Shown here piece by piece: positions 29,801 through 39,117 of a stretch of DNA of 64,000 nucleotides. Both the position numbers and the translations under genes were made by a program. The DNA comes from Ustilago trichophora (lineage: Eukaryota > Basidiomycota > Ustilaginomycetes > Ustilaginales > Ustilaginaceae). The notes below the pieces were generated by a model, which saw only the letters and a program-made list of their open reading frames with translations, was not told the DNA's origin and did not search any database. The DNA lies in NCBI GenBank assembly GCA_900323505.1, contig OOIN01000002.1, positions 1,116,001 through 1,180,000 of the forward strand. Direction: 5' to 3'. Positions within the stretch are counted from its first letter, which is position 1. The number at the start of each line of letters is the position of its first letter.

Positions 29801-31155
29801 GCAGGGTCGTTGCCCTGGTCCGTGTGTGCATAAGAAAAGGATGTCGGCATCGATCGATCCATCTGCCCATCTGCCTAAACCGTCACCCCAGCAGCTGAAA
29901 TGGGTTCCCCACGCCGAGTGTACAGCCGAGCTCTCGTTCTGTACTGTACTTTTCTCTTTGCAAGGGTTTGATTTTTTGGTGAGGTGAGACAAAAAGTGTG
30001 CTGCACTGATGTATTGGAATGTTGACCACGCATGCTCCTCTTGTGGTACAGATGGATGTTGCCAAACCTTACTCCGCCTGAAAACAGATAGCACAGTTCA
30101 CACTAGTGGAAGAATGCTGTCATGGAAACAAGTATGACTATGCGATGGACAACTGGCTGGCTGGATGAGTGGATGGCTGTGGAAAGAGTTGCTCTTTACG
30201 CGCTTTGGCGTGACCACAGCAAAAGATGCGCAGCGCGGGTACGGTGAAGTCACGCTGCGTCTTTTTTTTTTTGTTTTCTTGGTTCCGATCTTCCTGTCCG
30301 ACTCAGCTGCCCCGCACAAGCCAAGCTCCCGCAGTCCCAAGTCTACCTCTCTGCTGCATTGCCTTTGAACACATCTACTCACAACTTGTAGAATAGTGAG
30401 AAGCAGGATGATCAGTGCTCAAAACCGTAAGGGGTGTCACGAGCACAAGTCTAAGGACGAAGACAAGCTAATGGGCTGGATATGCAGCTTACCTGTCAGC
30501 TAAAGCAGCTTTCATCTCGTGCAGCGAATCCCTTTTTTTTTTGGCCTTTTTGGTTTTTTGTGCACGGACGAAGTGCAGGCGCAAGGAGCGATTCTGACAG
30601 CCCTTCCGAACGTGCTGCTGACATCAGGTGCATCTCGACTGTGTCTCTCTCCGCTCCTCCACTCTTCCTTGCGAGGCATACTGAGGGTCAAATGACTGCA
30701 TCCCGCTCACGATCTTGGGCCCACCATCTGAGCTTCGGTCGGCTAACTCGTCTATTGCCTAAGTTTTGGCCCTGCGTCTGTGCGTTGATAGCGTTGGTAA
30801 CTGAGCCCCAAATGCTGCTGCTGTTGCTGCTACCTTTGCTGCTTGCTGAGGTTGTCGGCGTGGCCAGGCAGAGCTGTTTTTCTCCCGTCGAGACGACTCA
30901 CTTGTGACAAAGGAGAGCATTCTTTCAGGTTGCAGAAGCACCAGCAGCAGCATCGATGGAGTAAAGCCAAGTAAGGCCCCAGACCTTAAGATCCTGCCCC
31001 ATCCAATCCTCTTTCCATCCGTGCTACCTCTTGTCCCTACACCACCACTACCATCTTGTGTAAATCTGCTCGTCGTTGTCGTCGTCGAAGCTAAATCCCC
31101 TCCTCCTTCCCCCTTTCAACTACGAGACAGCCAACCACTCGTACATTATCCAAAA

Positions 31156-32234
31156 ATGAACTCGTTCTACTACGACAGCGTCCTCGACGCCTTCAAGAAG
31201 CCCGATGTCGGCATTCCCCCCATCCCCCCTCACCTTGAGCACCCCGTCGTCTCCACTCAGTGGGGTCACACCTACCTCTGGGCCGTCTTCTTCATCATGA
31301 CCGGCTTCTCTGTTCTCTTCTTCATCTCGTCCCAGCGCGCTTCCTACCGATACCGTCTCATGCACACCACTACCTTCTTCATCACTACCATCGCTGCTCT
31401 CTCCTACTTTGCCATGGCTACCGGCGTTGGCAAGACCTTGACCACCATTGGCGAGGGACACCACGCTCCTCGCGAGTTCTTCTACGCTCGATGTAAGTGC
31501 CTCCTTGAGCTCGTTCGAGAAATCGAGAGCATTTTGCATTTGCTTGCTGAAACATCACTTTTTGTGAGCTGAACAGATCACTGACTTTCTGTGTCTTCTT
31601 CTCTCCCTCTGCTGAATACGCTCTTGGCGTATATTTAACAACGACATCCGGCTGTGAATTGCGCGCGACCTTTGCACGCCGCACGAAAATAGACATCGAC
31701 TGGGCTCTGACCACCCCTCTCCTCCTCTTCGACCTTACCCTTCTTGCTGGCCTCCCCGTCGCTGAGATCATCGTCCTCGTCCTTGCCGACGAAGTCATGA
31801 TTGTCACTGGTGTCATTGCTGGTGTCCACCCTACCAAGACTGGCAAGTGGGGCTTCTTCGCCTTCTCCTGTGCCGCCTTCGCCTGGGTCCTCCTCCAGCT
31901 CATCACCTCTGGTCGCTCCACCGCCTTCCTCCGCAGCCCCAAGGTTGGCGGTCTCTACAACCAGATCTCGCTCGCTCTCGTTGTCGTTTGGACCCTCTAC
32001 CCCGTCGCTTTCGCCCTTTGTGAGGGAACTGGCAAGCTCAACCCTGACAAAGAGATCCTCTTCTTTGCCATCCTCGACGTCATCGCTAAGCCCATCTGGG
32101 GTGCCTGGTTGCTCCTCGCTACCCCCGATGAGGGACACGTTCTCGTTCCCGAGGCCCTCTGCGCTCCCGCTGGCAGCCCCGCCTCCGGTGGATACGGCGC
32201 CATCTCCCAGGAGCCCCGCGCTGAGGACGCTTAA
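31156..32234 (+). CDS. Microbial (type I) rhodopsin, proton-pump type (two exons)
   Basis: Exons 31156..31492 and 31693..32234, joined in phase 1 across a 200-bp intron (donor GTAAGT, acceptor AATAG), give 292 residues with seven hydrophobic helices. The join creates RYIDW in helix C. D115 and D126 (in TTPLLLFD) are spaced 11 residues apart, like the proton acceptor D85 and donor D96 of bacteriorhodopsin. K245 in LDVIAKPIWG is the retinal Schiff-base lysine. Having both carboxylates predicts an outward light-driven proton pump, as reported for Ustilago maydis opsins. The C-terminal tail is Gly/Ser/Pro-rich. Codons are strongly C-ending, suggesting high expression. ATG 31156 has a favourable CAAAAATGA context. 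A transposon-like region lies ~600 bp downstream. Confidence 0.95.
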
Positions 32235-32832
32235 ACGATCGCACCCTCCCCTCCCCGCACACCTTCCAACTCTTTCAAGGTGTGCAGACTGTTGAAACTT
32301 TTGCATCCCCGCGCAAGCAAGTCAGCAAGCACCATCTCGCTTTTCCACCACCTCTCGATAGCTCTGCCTTCGAAGACTCCTGGGTCACAGCTTGGCGATC
32401 CCTTCACCGAACCCCTTTATCTTTTCTATTCTATTAGGTGCCCCATTGCTACCTTGACCGCCTTCTGATCTTTTCCAGTTTATGCCTGGCCAAATTGCCT
32501 TTTTTTTGTTGCCTGTTTAACCTGCGCCAATTGAATGCCGTTTGTAAACCCGAGTGCCGTCCGACCTGAGATGTGCCGTGCGTATGTGCCATTCATACTG
32601 CATCGCATCAGAACCCTAACATCCCTTCATCCAGAGACATTTGTCGAGAAGACCCTATTCAACCATCTTACCATTCCAGCCTTTGCATCCAATTTCAATG
32701 TGAAACATTGAGCCTGCACAGCGGCAAAGCATAAATTAACACTCGTCCATCCACTTGTACTATACTTTACATAGGTTGGCTTCGATGCGATGCGTCTATT
32801 ATACAGTACAGCACTTCTTGATGACTAAGATT
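32235..32832. other. 3' flank of the rhodopsin gene
   Basis: About 600 bp of CT-rich then mixed sequence, no gene supported. TACAGTACAG occurs at 32802-32811, immediately before the left end of the inverted-repeat element. Confidence 0.5.
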
Positions 32833-32870
32833 CATATCGTAAAAAAAGGAAATCGCCGGCCTCGGAGCCA
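32833..32870 (+). repeat. Left terminal inverted repeat
   Basis: 38 bp, pairs with 33587-33624 (32/38 matches counted by eye). Confidence 0.75.
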
Positions 32871-33031
32871 CCCACAGAGCCAGCCAGGTTGGCTCCTACC
32901 TAGATGCCACCCATAGAGCCAACCCCAATCGGATGGCTCCTCGAGAGCAGAACCAGCTAGGATGGCTGTGGATGGCTTGACAGCCGGCTGCTCTCTCACA
33001 CACAGCATCACACATCAATCAAAAATGGGTC

Positions 33032-33276
33032 CTAGATTGTATTCATGTTAGTGCAAGAGATGGAGGGCATACAGTCAATGCCAGCAGTGCAAAGGGCAGC
33101 AGCAGCGGCTGTGTGGGTGTTGTGGGTGGTGGTGGTGGTACAAGTGGTTGCAGAAGTCAAGATGTTGATGAGACCGTCAAGCACAGTTGGAAGCAGATGT
33201 CAGTTAATGTAAAGCAGAGGCAAGTGTAGAGACAAGCGTAGAGACAAGCGCAGAAACAACACAGCATGATACTTAC
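33032..33276 (-). other. Candidate spliceosomal intron within the TIR element
   Basis: On the minus strand a consensus donor (TTCAG then GTAAGTATC) begins at 33276. A branch-point-like CACTAAC lies at 33053-33047 and an acceptor ATCTAG ends at 33032, defining a 245-bp intron. The flanking upstream exon has an ATG-initiated frame from 33548 of about 90 codons with no recognisable family. After splicing the frame stops within a few codons, so the transcript may be non-coding. Inferred from signals only. Confidence 0.35.
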
Positions 33277-33586
33277 CTGAAAAGTTGATGGCGATGGTCA
33301 AGGAAGGGAAGGAACAGGTATTGCATGTCAGTAAGTCTTTTATATCTGCAACCTGCGCTGGAGCCTCCTCCTGTGCAGAGTGGCTGAGCTTGCTGACTCA
33401 CCAGGATACGCAATTGCAGGCCATGCAACCACCTATGGAACCACCCTCGCTGGATGTCTGCGGTGAGGAGGCATCCAAAGGAGCCACCAACCTCAAGAGT
33501 CAGCCGCAGAGCCACTTCAGCAGCCACCTTCAGTGGTTGTCTCCTCATTGGAGCCACCCCACAGCCAGCTATGGTGGCTTGGTAGA

Positions 33587-33624
33587 TGGCTCCGAGGCCA
33601 GCACCTTCCTTTTATTGCGATATG
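33587..33624 (-). repeat. Right terminal inverted repeat
   Basis: Inverted partner of 32833-32870. Confidence 0.75.
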
Positions 33625-33818
33625 ATCAACAGTAGAGAGATTAGGGCAATGTTATTTTTTTTTTTTGACACTGATGTTTTTTGGGGCTAGATCTTTTTTT
33701 TCTTTTAATACATCTTCAAAAAAAATTACAGTTGCATCCAAAACTGTCCCATAATTTTGTTCTGAGCCAAATATCAATGAGGCTCCACACCAGTCATTTT
33801 TACAAATCTAAGCCTCCT

Positions 33819-33944
33819 CACAAGAATGATCATCACCATAATGTTGATATTTTGCTAGCTCATATCTAACACCTGGATGTGATAGATGCTATCCATAGCT
33901 ACAACTTCCTCACCAACAAAAAAAATAGTTTAGTCTTGGTTATT
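33819..33944 (+). repeat. Foldback left arm
   Basis: 126 bp, inverted partner of 34296-34421. Confidence 0.85.
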
Positions 33945-34038
33945 GAATGGGAACAGCATCAAGATAGCCTTACATTGGGGTCAAAAAATTTGTGAAATTC
34001 AACTGCACAGCACAGTATTGCGAAAAAACACCCCCCTT

Positions 34039-34137
34039 CACAAGAATGGAGATCACACTATGATCAATGTTGCTGCTCACTTGCACCAATCATGGTGTGT
34101 GTAGCTGGTATGTATAGCTACAACGTTCTCACCAACA
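34039..34137 (+). repeat. Diverged internal copy of the foldback arm
   Basis: About 99 bp in the same orientation as the left arm, with conserved ends and a diverged, slightly shorter centre. Confidence 0.65.
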
Positions 34138-34295
34138 TATAGGCAAGTGTCTGCCAACATTGAGGAGAAAAAGGCAGTATAAGGAAGGATATCTTCAAAT
34201 TTTCGGATTGAAATTTCCAGAGACTGATAAAGTGCACAAATGCGCAAATTTTGGACTCAGATTTCCAAAAAAGAGAGCCAATTCTGCTACAGCAC

Positions 34296-34421
34296 AATAA
34301 CTAAGACTAAACTCTTTTTTCTGTTGGTGAGTAAGTTGTAGCTATGGATAGCATCTATCACATCCAGGTTTTAGATATGAGCTAGTAAAATATTGACATT
34401 AAGGTGGTGATCATTCTTGTG
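34296..34421 (-). repeat. Foldback right arm
   Basis: 126 bp, inverted partner of 33819-33944. Confidence 0.85.
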
Positions 34422-34802
34422 TGATGTGGTGTTTCACAGCTAATTGTGTGCTGTGCTGTTGGAAATTTTCAGAATTTGCAACTCAAATTTGGTAAGATAT
34501 GGGGCAGTATTGGACACGACTGTATGTCAAGCTCATCCACAACTTCGAGCCAATCTCTTTCTTCCAACACTCAGTTGCTCTGATACACGCTTTTATCTCT
34601 TCCATCGCTTCTGACACACACACACACACACAAACGAATCCATGTACTTGTGATTTTTTTTTTATCATTGACGAATCTATGTACATAATTTAAAGCAGAA
34701 GGAGTTCAAAATGCGGCCACTCGAATCAACGAGGTCCGCCCCGTTTTGTATCTCCCCTACTTTCCAACCGGATGAGGATCGGAGGGAGAAAAGTCTATGA
34801 CT
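34422..34802. other. AT-rich flank and SPF1 3' region
   Basis: AT-rich sequence continues to about 34700 and includes a (CA)n run at 34613-34631. No gene seen. The last ~100 bases are the likely 3' untranslated region of the SPF1 gene. Confidence 0.5.
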
Positions 34803-37800
34803 TTACAGCTCCTTCTTCTCGCTTGCCGCCTTCTCTTCCTCGATTCTCCTCTGAGTTTGTTCCTGTTTCCTACGCTCTACCCTCCTCTCGCTGCCCTTGG
34901 TAACCAGCGATTTAGGCTTGACATCGGCGAACAAGCTCCAGAAGCTCTCAAGGATGTAGCTTCCCACGAAATCGGTCGACATGGCGAGGACAAGCTTGAT
35001 CTGGTACTGGGGTTGCATCTTGACCAACTGCAACCACTCGTTGAGTTCCGGCATGAACTCGGTTGCTCCTGCAATGGCGATACCGCCAACAGAGACGAGC
35101 CCGTAGTAGAGGTACTTGTTCTCGCGGATGGATTCGCGCCACGGTCGACCGATGTAGTTGACCGCAAACGTCGAAATGGTCTGCGAGAGACCGAGGAGGT
35201 ATACACCAGTGTTAAGGAGGGAAGGCGAGAATTTGGCCTCAAGATCAATCACATCATCGGGTGACTCAAAGGCGATAGAGAGCTTTTGGATGTAGTACAT
35301 CGTCGCAATGTGGAGTGCCGTCTGGGTGAGGATGGATCCAAATACGTAGGCGTTAAGAATGTTTGCTACGGGTCTTTCCTTGCTAAGTTTCTCAATGGGT
35401 TGACCGCGGGAGATGCAGAGGAAGCAGACCGAGGCAAGCATACCGGAAATCGTCACCTGGTAGTCGCCAAACTTGATACCGTCGAGGTAGAGGACCGAGA
35501 GCGAGTAGGCTTGGATGAGACAGTTGAGCGCCAGAATCTTGTACATCTGAATGGTAGCGACGAGAGTGCAACGACCCTGGCGAATGATGGCAAGCACCGA
35601 AGCTACGTTGGAGAGCTTCGAGGTGAAGGGCGCGGCGACGGAGGCATCACCGAGGCGGATCTGGGGAGGCCCGTCGTCCAGATCGGCATCGGCCATCTGG
35701 GCAGTGATCGACGAAAGATCAAACTTGGCAGTGCGGTCAGTGGTGCGGGCGGCGTTCATCTTGGCAAGAGCTTCATCGCGGGCCTTTTCGAGTTCGGGGA
35801 ACTTCTCCTTGAGCATGGGGGGGACCGGGGGAGGAGCTGATCCGAAACGGGCAGTGAGAGAGAGCTGTGATTCGTAGACCTTCTTCATGCGCTCCATCTT
35901 TTGGTGCTCGGCGATCTTGACCAGGTCCTCGGGAGTTCCGTCTAGCAGGGCGACACCAATGTTGGCGGCCTTGAGCGCACCGACGTCGTTGGTGCCGTCA
36001 CCAGCCATGAGGGTGATGTAGCCGAGCGACTTGAGCGAGTTGAGGATGAATTCCTTCTGGGAAGGCGAGACACGGGCGTAGACCCAAGTGTTCTGCACCA
36101 GGTGGTTCCATGCGACGGCATTGTCCTGGTACTGCTTCATAGCAACGCCAGTAATGCAAATGTCATACTTGTCAAAGAGCTTAGTGTCGATCGGGTCGGA
36201 GGCTTTGACGGGAATAATGATTTCTTCGTCGACGGATCGCCAAACAAGGTCATGCTCCGAAGTAGCACCTTCACGAACGTCCAAAATCAGCGTTTGGCGG
36301 TCTACAATCTCGACCTGTGTCGCAACGTGCACGGCAGTAAGCGGGTTGTCACCAGTGATCATGATGCAGCGGTGCGAAGAATCGTTGAGCTGTTTGAGCG
36401 ACTCAATCGCATCCGGCTTGAGAGGGCAGTGGAAGACGAGGAAGCCAGCAAACTTGAGGCCACCTTCAACCTGGTCCCTCTGCAAGTTGTTGATCGCATT
36501 CGTGTCGTTCGGGGCAACATTGTCGACAAAGCGGTAGCCAAGTGCAAGAACACGCGATCCGCGGCGGGTGAAGCCCTTGTACGTCTCATCGTAGTGGGCG
36601 GGAACCTCGGCAAACATGGTCTTCAACGTCTCTGGAGCACCCTTGACGGCGATAAAGACGCGGCGATTGCCAGTCTGGTCGATGACGTGGTTGATGGTCG
36701 ACATACGCTTGAGCGCAGACGAGAACTGGAAGCGGCGGCGAACCTGGACGCCAAATCGGTGAGGGCCAGCCTTGGGGTCGGTGGGGGTGAGCATATCGCC
36801 TTTGTTCAGCTTCCAGTCCATTGCCTCCAGGGTCGTCTTCTCCATAGGGTCACCAACGAGACCATCTTCGAGCAGCACGAGGGCATGCGCAGAAGCGAGA
36901 GTAAGAGTAGTTTCAGCCGAGGCCTCCTTGAGGGGGATCAAGGGCGAGTCGCCACCAGGAGTGCAGTTGACCACACCTTGGACCTCAAGATCCTCACCAG
37001 TGATGGTACCGGTCTTGTCGAAGCAGCAGACATCGACGCGACCAGCGTAGGGGATGCGGAAGGGCTCTGTGCAGAAGATAGCATACTTGGCGAGGGCCAT
37101 AAGCGATGCGTTGACAGCCATGGACAGTTCCATAGGCAGCTCGGGCGGGACGACCGAGGTGATGATCAAGACACAATCCAGCAAGAGCTTACCCTTGGGT
37201 CGCTCCATCTCGTTTCCGCGCACCCAAACGTAGCCACTGGCAGCGATGGCAAAGATGAGCAAGAATCCGATGAAGACAAAACTCTCGATATTGTTGGCAG
37301 TGACGCGCGATTCATTCTGGAAGACCATGAGACGGATGAGCTGGCCCTGCGAGGTTCCGAATCCAGTGCGAAGAACGATGCCCAGGGCGCCATTGTCGGG
37401 GGCGCGGATCTTGGCGTAGGTGCTGTCGGCTTCAGGGCCGGTAGTCTGGAGAACTTTGGTACCACCGAAGACGACGTTGTTGCGGTCGGCGCCATTGACG
37501 TCAAGAATGTCCTTACCGTCGCGCAGCTCGATGTTTTCTTTGAGCAGGGGAGTGCTCTCACCGGAAAGCATGGCCTCGTTGACGATGGTCGAGCCAGCAA
37601 CAAGCAGCAAGTCGCACGGAGTAGCCGAATCCTCCTTGGATCGGTCGATCGAGACAAGATCGCCGGGGAGCAGGTCGGAAGTCTGCATCTCGGCCCACTT
37701 GCCAGCACGGTAAACCCAGATGTTGTAGGGCTTGATCGACATGGTCCTGAATTCGCTGAGCGTACGTAATCGCTGGAAGACGACGGTGCACTCGAAGACG

Positions 37801-38537
37801 ATGAGCATGAAGAGCGTGAAGAGAGAGTAGTACCAGTATTCGTCGAGCATCCAAAGACCAACGCAGAATACCTGGAAGACGAAGAAGGGCGCAACGGCGT
37901 GCTCGAGGAAAAGGTCGACGAACTTGGGCTGGGGAATGTTGAGCTCGTTCTTGCCAAAAGTACCGAGGGCCAGTTCGACGTCCTTGTCAGTCTTGAAGCC
38001 CCGGTTGGACTGGAACTGCGAAAGCTGAGGCCTGGCATCGGCGGGGTAAGGCAGGCGGCGGAAAGTGGGCTCCTTGATCAAAGGAGAGACAAAGATGTCA
38101 GTGGGGGCGGCGGAGGCGTCCGGGGTAGCGAGGATGTACTTGTCGGCCTGGTAGGTGAACGAGACCTCGATTGGAAGGTTGGGCCTCTCTACACGGTCAA
38201 GTTTGACGATAGCACCTTCACCCTTGTGGGGGAGAGGGTGGACACGGACGAGTTCGGCATCTTCGAGACCCTTTGCACTAACGCATGTAGTCAATGCCTT
38301 GGCGGCGATGCTCCACTTGGTGATGAGGAAGCTGAGAGCATGACCAGTCACGAGCAAAACGGTAAAGACGAAAGTCCATTCCTCGGACTTGACCCAGTCG
38401 TCGTACTTGAGAAAGTAGGCGTAAGCCCAGACGGGGTAGAGCGAGAGGAAGGGGATCACGTATAGGTGGAGATGGGTGGGGATGCTCTTGTGCAGCGAGA
38501 TGCTAGCGATCTCGGGCGACTGGATGGCGACCCTCAT
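34803..38537 (-). CDS. SPF1: P5A-type ATPase Spf1 (ER transmembrane-helix dislocase)
   Basis: A 1244-residue P-type ATPase. The phosphorylated aspartate is D507 in CCFDKTGTITGEDLEVQGV; the TGES-equivalent loop is LSGES; the hinge is MAGDGTNDVGALKAANIGVALLDG. The membrane-4 motif VVPPELPMELSMAVN and the cytosolic N-terminal hydrophobic pair (YVIPFLSLYPVWAYAYF) are hallmarks of the P5A subgroup. Family role: extraction of mistargeted or misinserted transmembrane helices from the ER membrane. The C-terminal tail is Lys/Glu-rich (QTQRRIEEEKAASEKKEL). ATG 38537 chosen; the frame is open further upstream (to 38807) without a family-like sequence. Divergent from DAD4. Confidence 0.96.
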   Translation of the reverse strand: MRVAIQSPEIASISLHKSIPTHLHLYVIPFLSLYPVWAYAYFLKYDDWVKSEEWTFVFTVLLVTGHALSFLITKWSIAAKALTTCVSAKGLEDAELVRVHPLPHKGEGAIVKLDRVERPNLPIEVSFTYQADKYILATPDASAAPTDIFVSPLIKEPTFRRLPYPADARPQLSQFQSNRGFKTDKDVELALGTFGKNELNIPQPKFVDLFLEHAVAPFFVFQVFCVGLWMLDEYWYYSLFTLFMLIVFECTVVFQRLRTLSEFRTMSIKPYNIWVYRAGKWAEMQTSDLLPGDLVSIDRSKEDSATPCDLLLVAGSTIVNEAMLSGESTPLLKENIELRDGKDILDVNGADRNNVVFGGTKVLQTTGPEADSTYAKIRAPDNGALGIVLRTGFGTSQGQLIRLMVFQNESRVTANNIESFVFIGFLLIFAIAASGYVWVRGNEMERPKGKLLLDCVLIITSVVPPELPMELSMAVNASLMALAKYAIFCTEPFRIPYAGRVDVCCFDKTGTITGEDLEVQGVVNCTPGGDSPLIPLKEASAETTLTLASAHALVLLEDGLVGDPMEKTTLEAMDWKLNKGDMLTPTDPKAGPHRFGVQVRRRFQFSSALKRMSTINHVIDQTGNRRVFIAVKGAPETLKTMFAEVPAHYDETYKGFTRRGSRVLALGYRFVDNVAPNDTNAINNLQRDQVEGGLKFAGFLVFHCPLKPDAIESLKQLNDSSHRCIMITGDNPLTAVHVATQVEIVDRQTLILDVREGATSEHDLVWRSVDEEIIIPVKASDPIDTKLFDKYDICITGVAMKQYQDNAVAWNHLVQNTWVYARVSPSQKEFILNSLKSLGYITLMAGDGTNDVGALKAANIGVALLDGTPEDLVKIAEHQKMERMKKVYESQLSLTARFGSAPPPVPPMLKEKFPELEKARDEALAKMNAARTTDRTAKFDLSSITAQMADADLDDGPPQIRLGDASVAAPFTSKLSNVASVLAIIRQGRCTLVATIQMYKILALNCLIQAYSLSVLYLDGIKFGDYQVTISGMLASVCFLCISRGQPIEKLSKERPVANILNAYVFGSILTQTALHIATMYYIQKLSIAFESPDDVIDLEAKFSPSLLNTGVYLLGLSQTISTFAVNYIGRPWRESIRENKYLYYGLVSVGGIAIAGATEFMPELNEWLQLVKMQPQYQIKLVLAMSTDFVGSYILESFWSLFADVKPKSLVTKGSERRVERRKQEQTQRRIEEEKAASEKKEL

Positions 38538-39117
38538 GCTGGGCGAATCTACACACCAGTGCGACTGCAGACTGCGGCAACAAAAGCGGCAGGAGCAGTG
38601 GCAATCAAGGTTTGCTGCAGATGCAGTTGCAGTTGCGGAATAAGAGGAACACCTTGGAATCGATGGTGTCCTGTTTTGATGATCTTGAAGCGATGAGAGG
38701 AGAGAGAGGAGGAAGAGAAAGCGAATCTTGTGCGTGGGGTGGCTAAAGCGTAATTGCAGCACAAAGAAGATCTTCCTACGCTGCAACGTACGCATGCAAT
38801 TCTTCAACTGGCTCTCACCAGAGCACGACTCTTTGAGCGTCGAGCTTGCTCCACGTCGACTCGTGCGCGGCCTCTCACATTATCGAAAAAGGTTGCCATT
38901 TTTCAGCAAGATGTTAGAGCTCCCCCATTTGATGTCACGTGCATTGTCGCACGAGTGATGTGGAAAAAGCTGCCGACACGAGAGCCCTGAACGCGCGCGT
39001 CATTTTTGGTGAGAGCAACACTCTCGAGGCTTGAGCAAAAGTTACACTTGGGCCTTGATCTCGAGGTCCACTGTTTGACAGCATCCACCACCATCTTCGC
39101 ATACATCGCTGGTCAAT
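38538..39117. other. Divergent promoter region (SPF1 / DAD4)
   Basis: About 580 bp. A GC-rich AACGCGCGCGTC at 38989-39000, ~120 bp before the DAD4 ATG, contains two overlapping ACGCG/CGCGT half-words resembling MCB sites. No other feature. Confidence 0.5.

Larger units (their letters stand above)
29247..31155. other. Large divergent intergenic region (PEX4 / rhodopsin)
   Basis: About 1.9 kb without a supported gene. It holds a palindromic TACAGTA cluster (29550-29572), TGTACTGTACT at 29940-29950, a 36-37-base A run (29762-29798), and short T runs near 30262 and 30532. The open frame at 30482-30907 is low-complexity and unconvincing. The last ~200 bases before 31156 are CT-rich and probably the leader of the rhodopsin mRNA. 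Confidence 0.55.
32833..33624. mobile_element. Terminal-inverted-repeat element (non-autonomous DNA transposon-like)
   Basis: About 792 bp bounded by imperfect inverted repeats. The left end starts CATATCGTAAAAAAAGGA and the right end, read in reverse, CATATCGCAATAAAAGGA. Both continue to GGCCTCGGAGCCA; by eye 32 of 38 positions match. Subterminal regions hold many short copies of GGAGCCA/TGGCTCC in both orientations, as expected of transposase-binding repeats. No transposase frame is present. No target-site duplication is obvious (left flank CTAAGATT, right flank ATCAACAG). The interior contains a GTAGAGACAAGC direct repeat at 33226-33250 and a minus-strand intron signature. A TIR-bounded MITE or internally deleted transposon is the best reading. 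Confidence 0.7.
33819..34421. mobile_element. AT-rich foldback element with 126-bp inverted arms
   Basis: Left arm 33819-33944 and right arm 34296-34421 are inverted copies. An ungapped alignment by eye gives 116 of 126 matches. The 351-bp loop carries a third, diverged copy in left-arm orientation (34039-34137), sharing CACAAGAATG at the start and TATAGCTACAAC plus CTCACCAACA at the end. Base composition is much richer in A/T than the neighbouring genes. No ORF of note. It could be a foldback/MITE-type element or a nested inverted duplication of a repeat unit. Transcribed through, it would form a long hairpin RNA. Confidence 0.75.

Noticed and set aside
30482..30907. 141-codon frame upstream of the rhodopsin
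   Set aside because: Low-complexity Leu/Ser/Arg composition, no family resemblance, lies in probable promoter sequence.
33268..33280. ATACTTACCTG resembling the 5' end of U1 snRNA
   Set aside because: The following sequence lacks the U1 stem-loop I and Sm site; the word is better explained as a minus-strand 5' splice site.
36102..37769. 555-codon + strand frame across SPF1
   Set aside because: Antisense shadow of the P5A ATPase, whose motifs are unambiguous on the minus strand.
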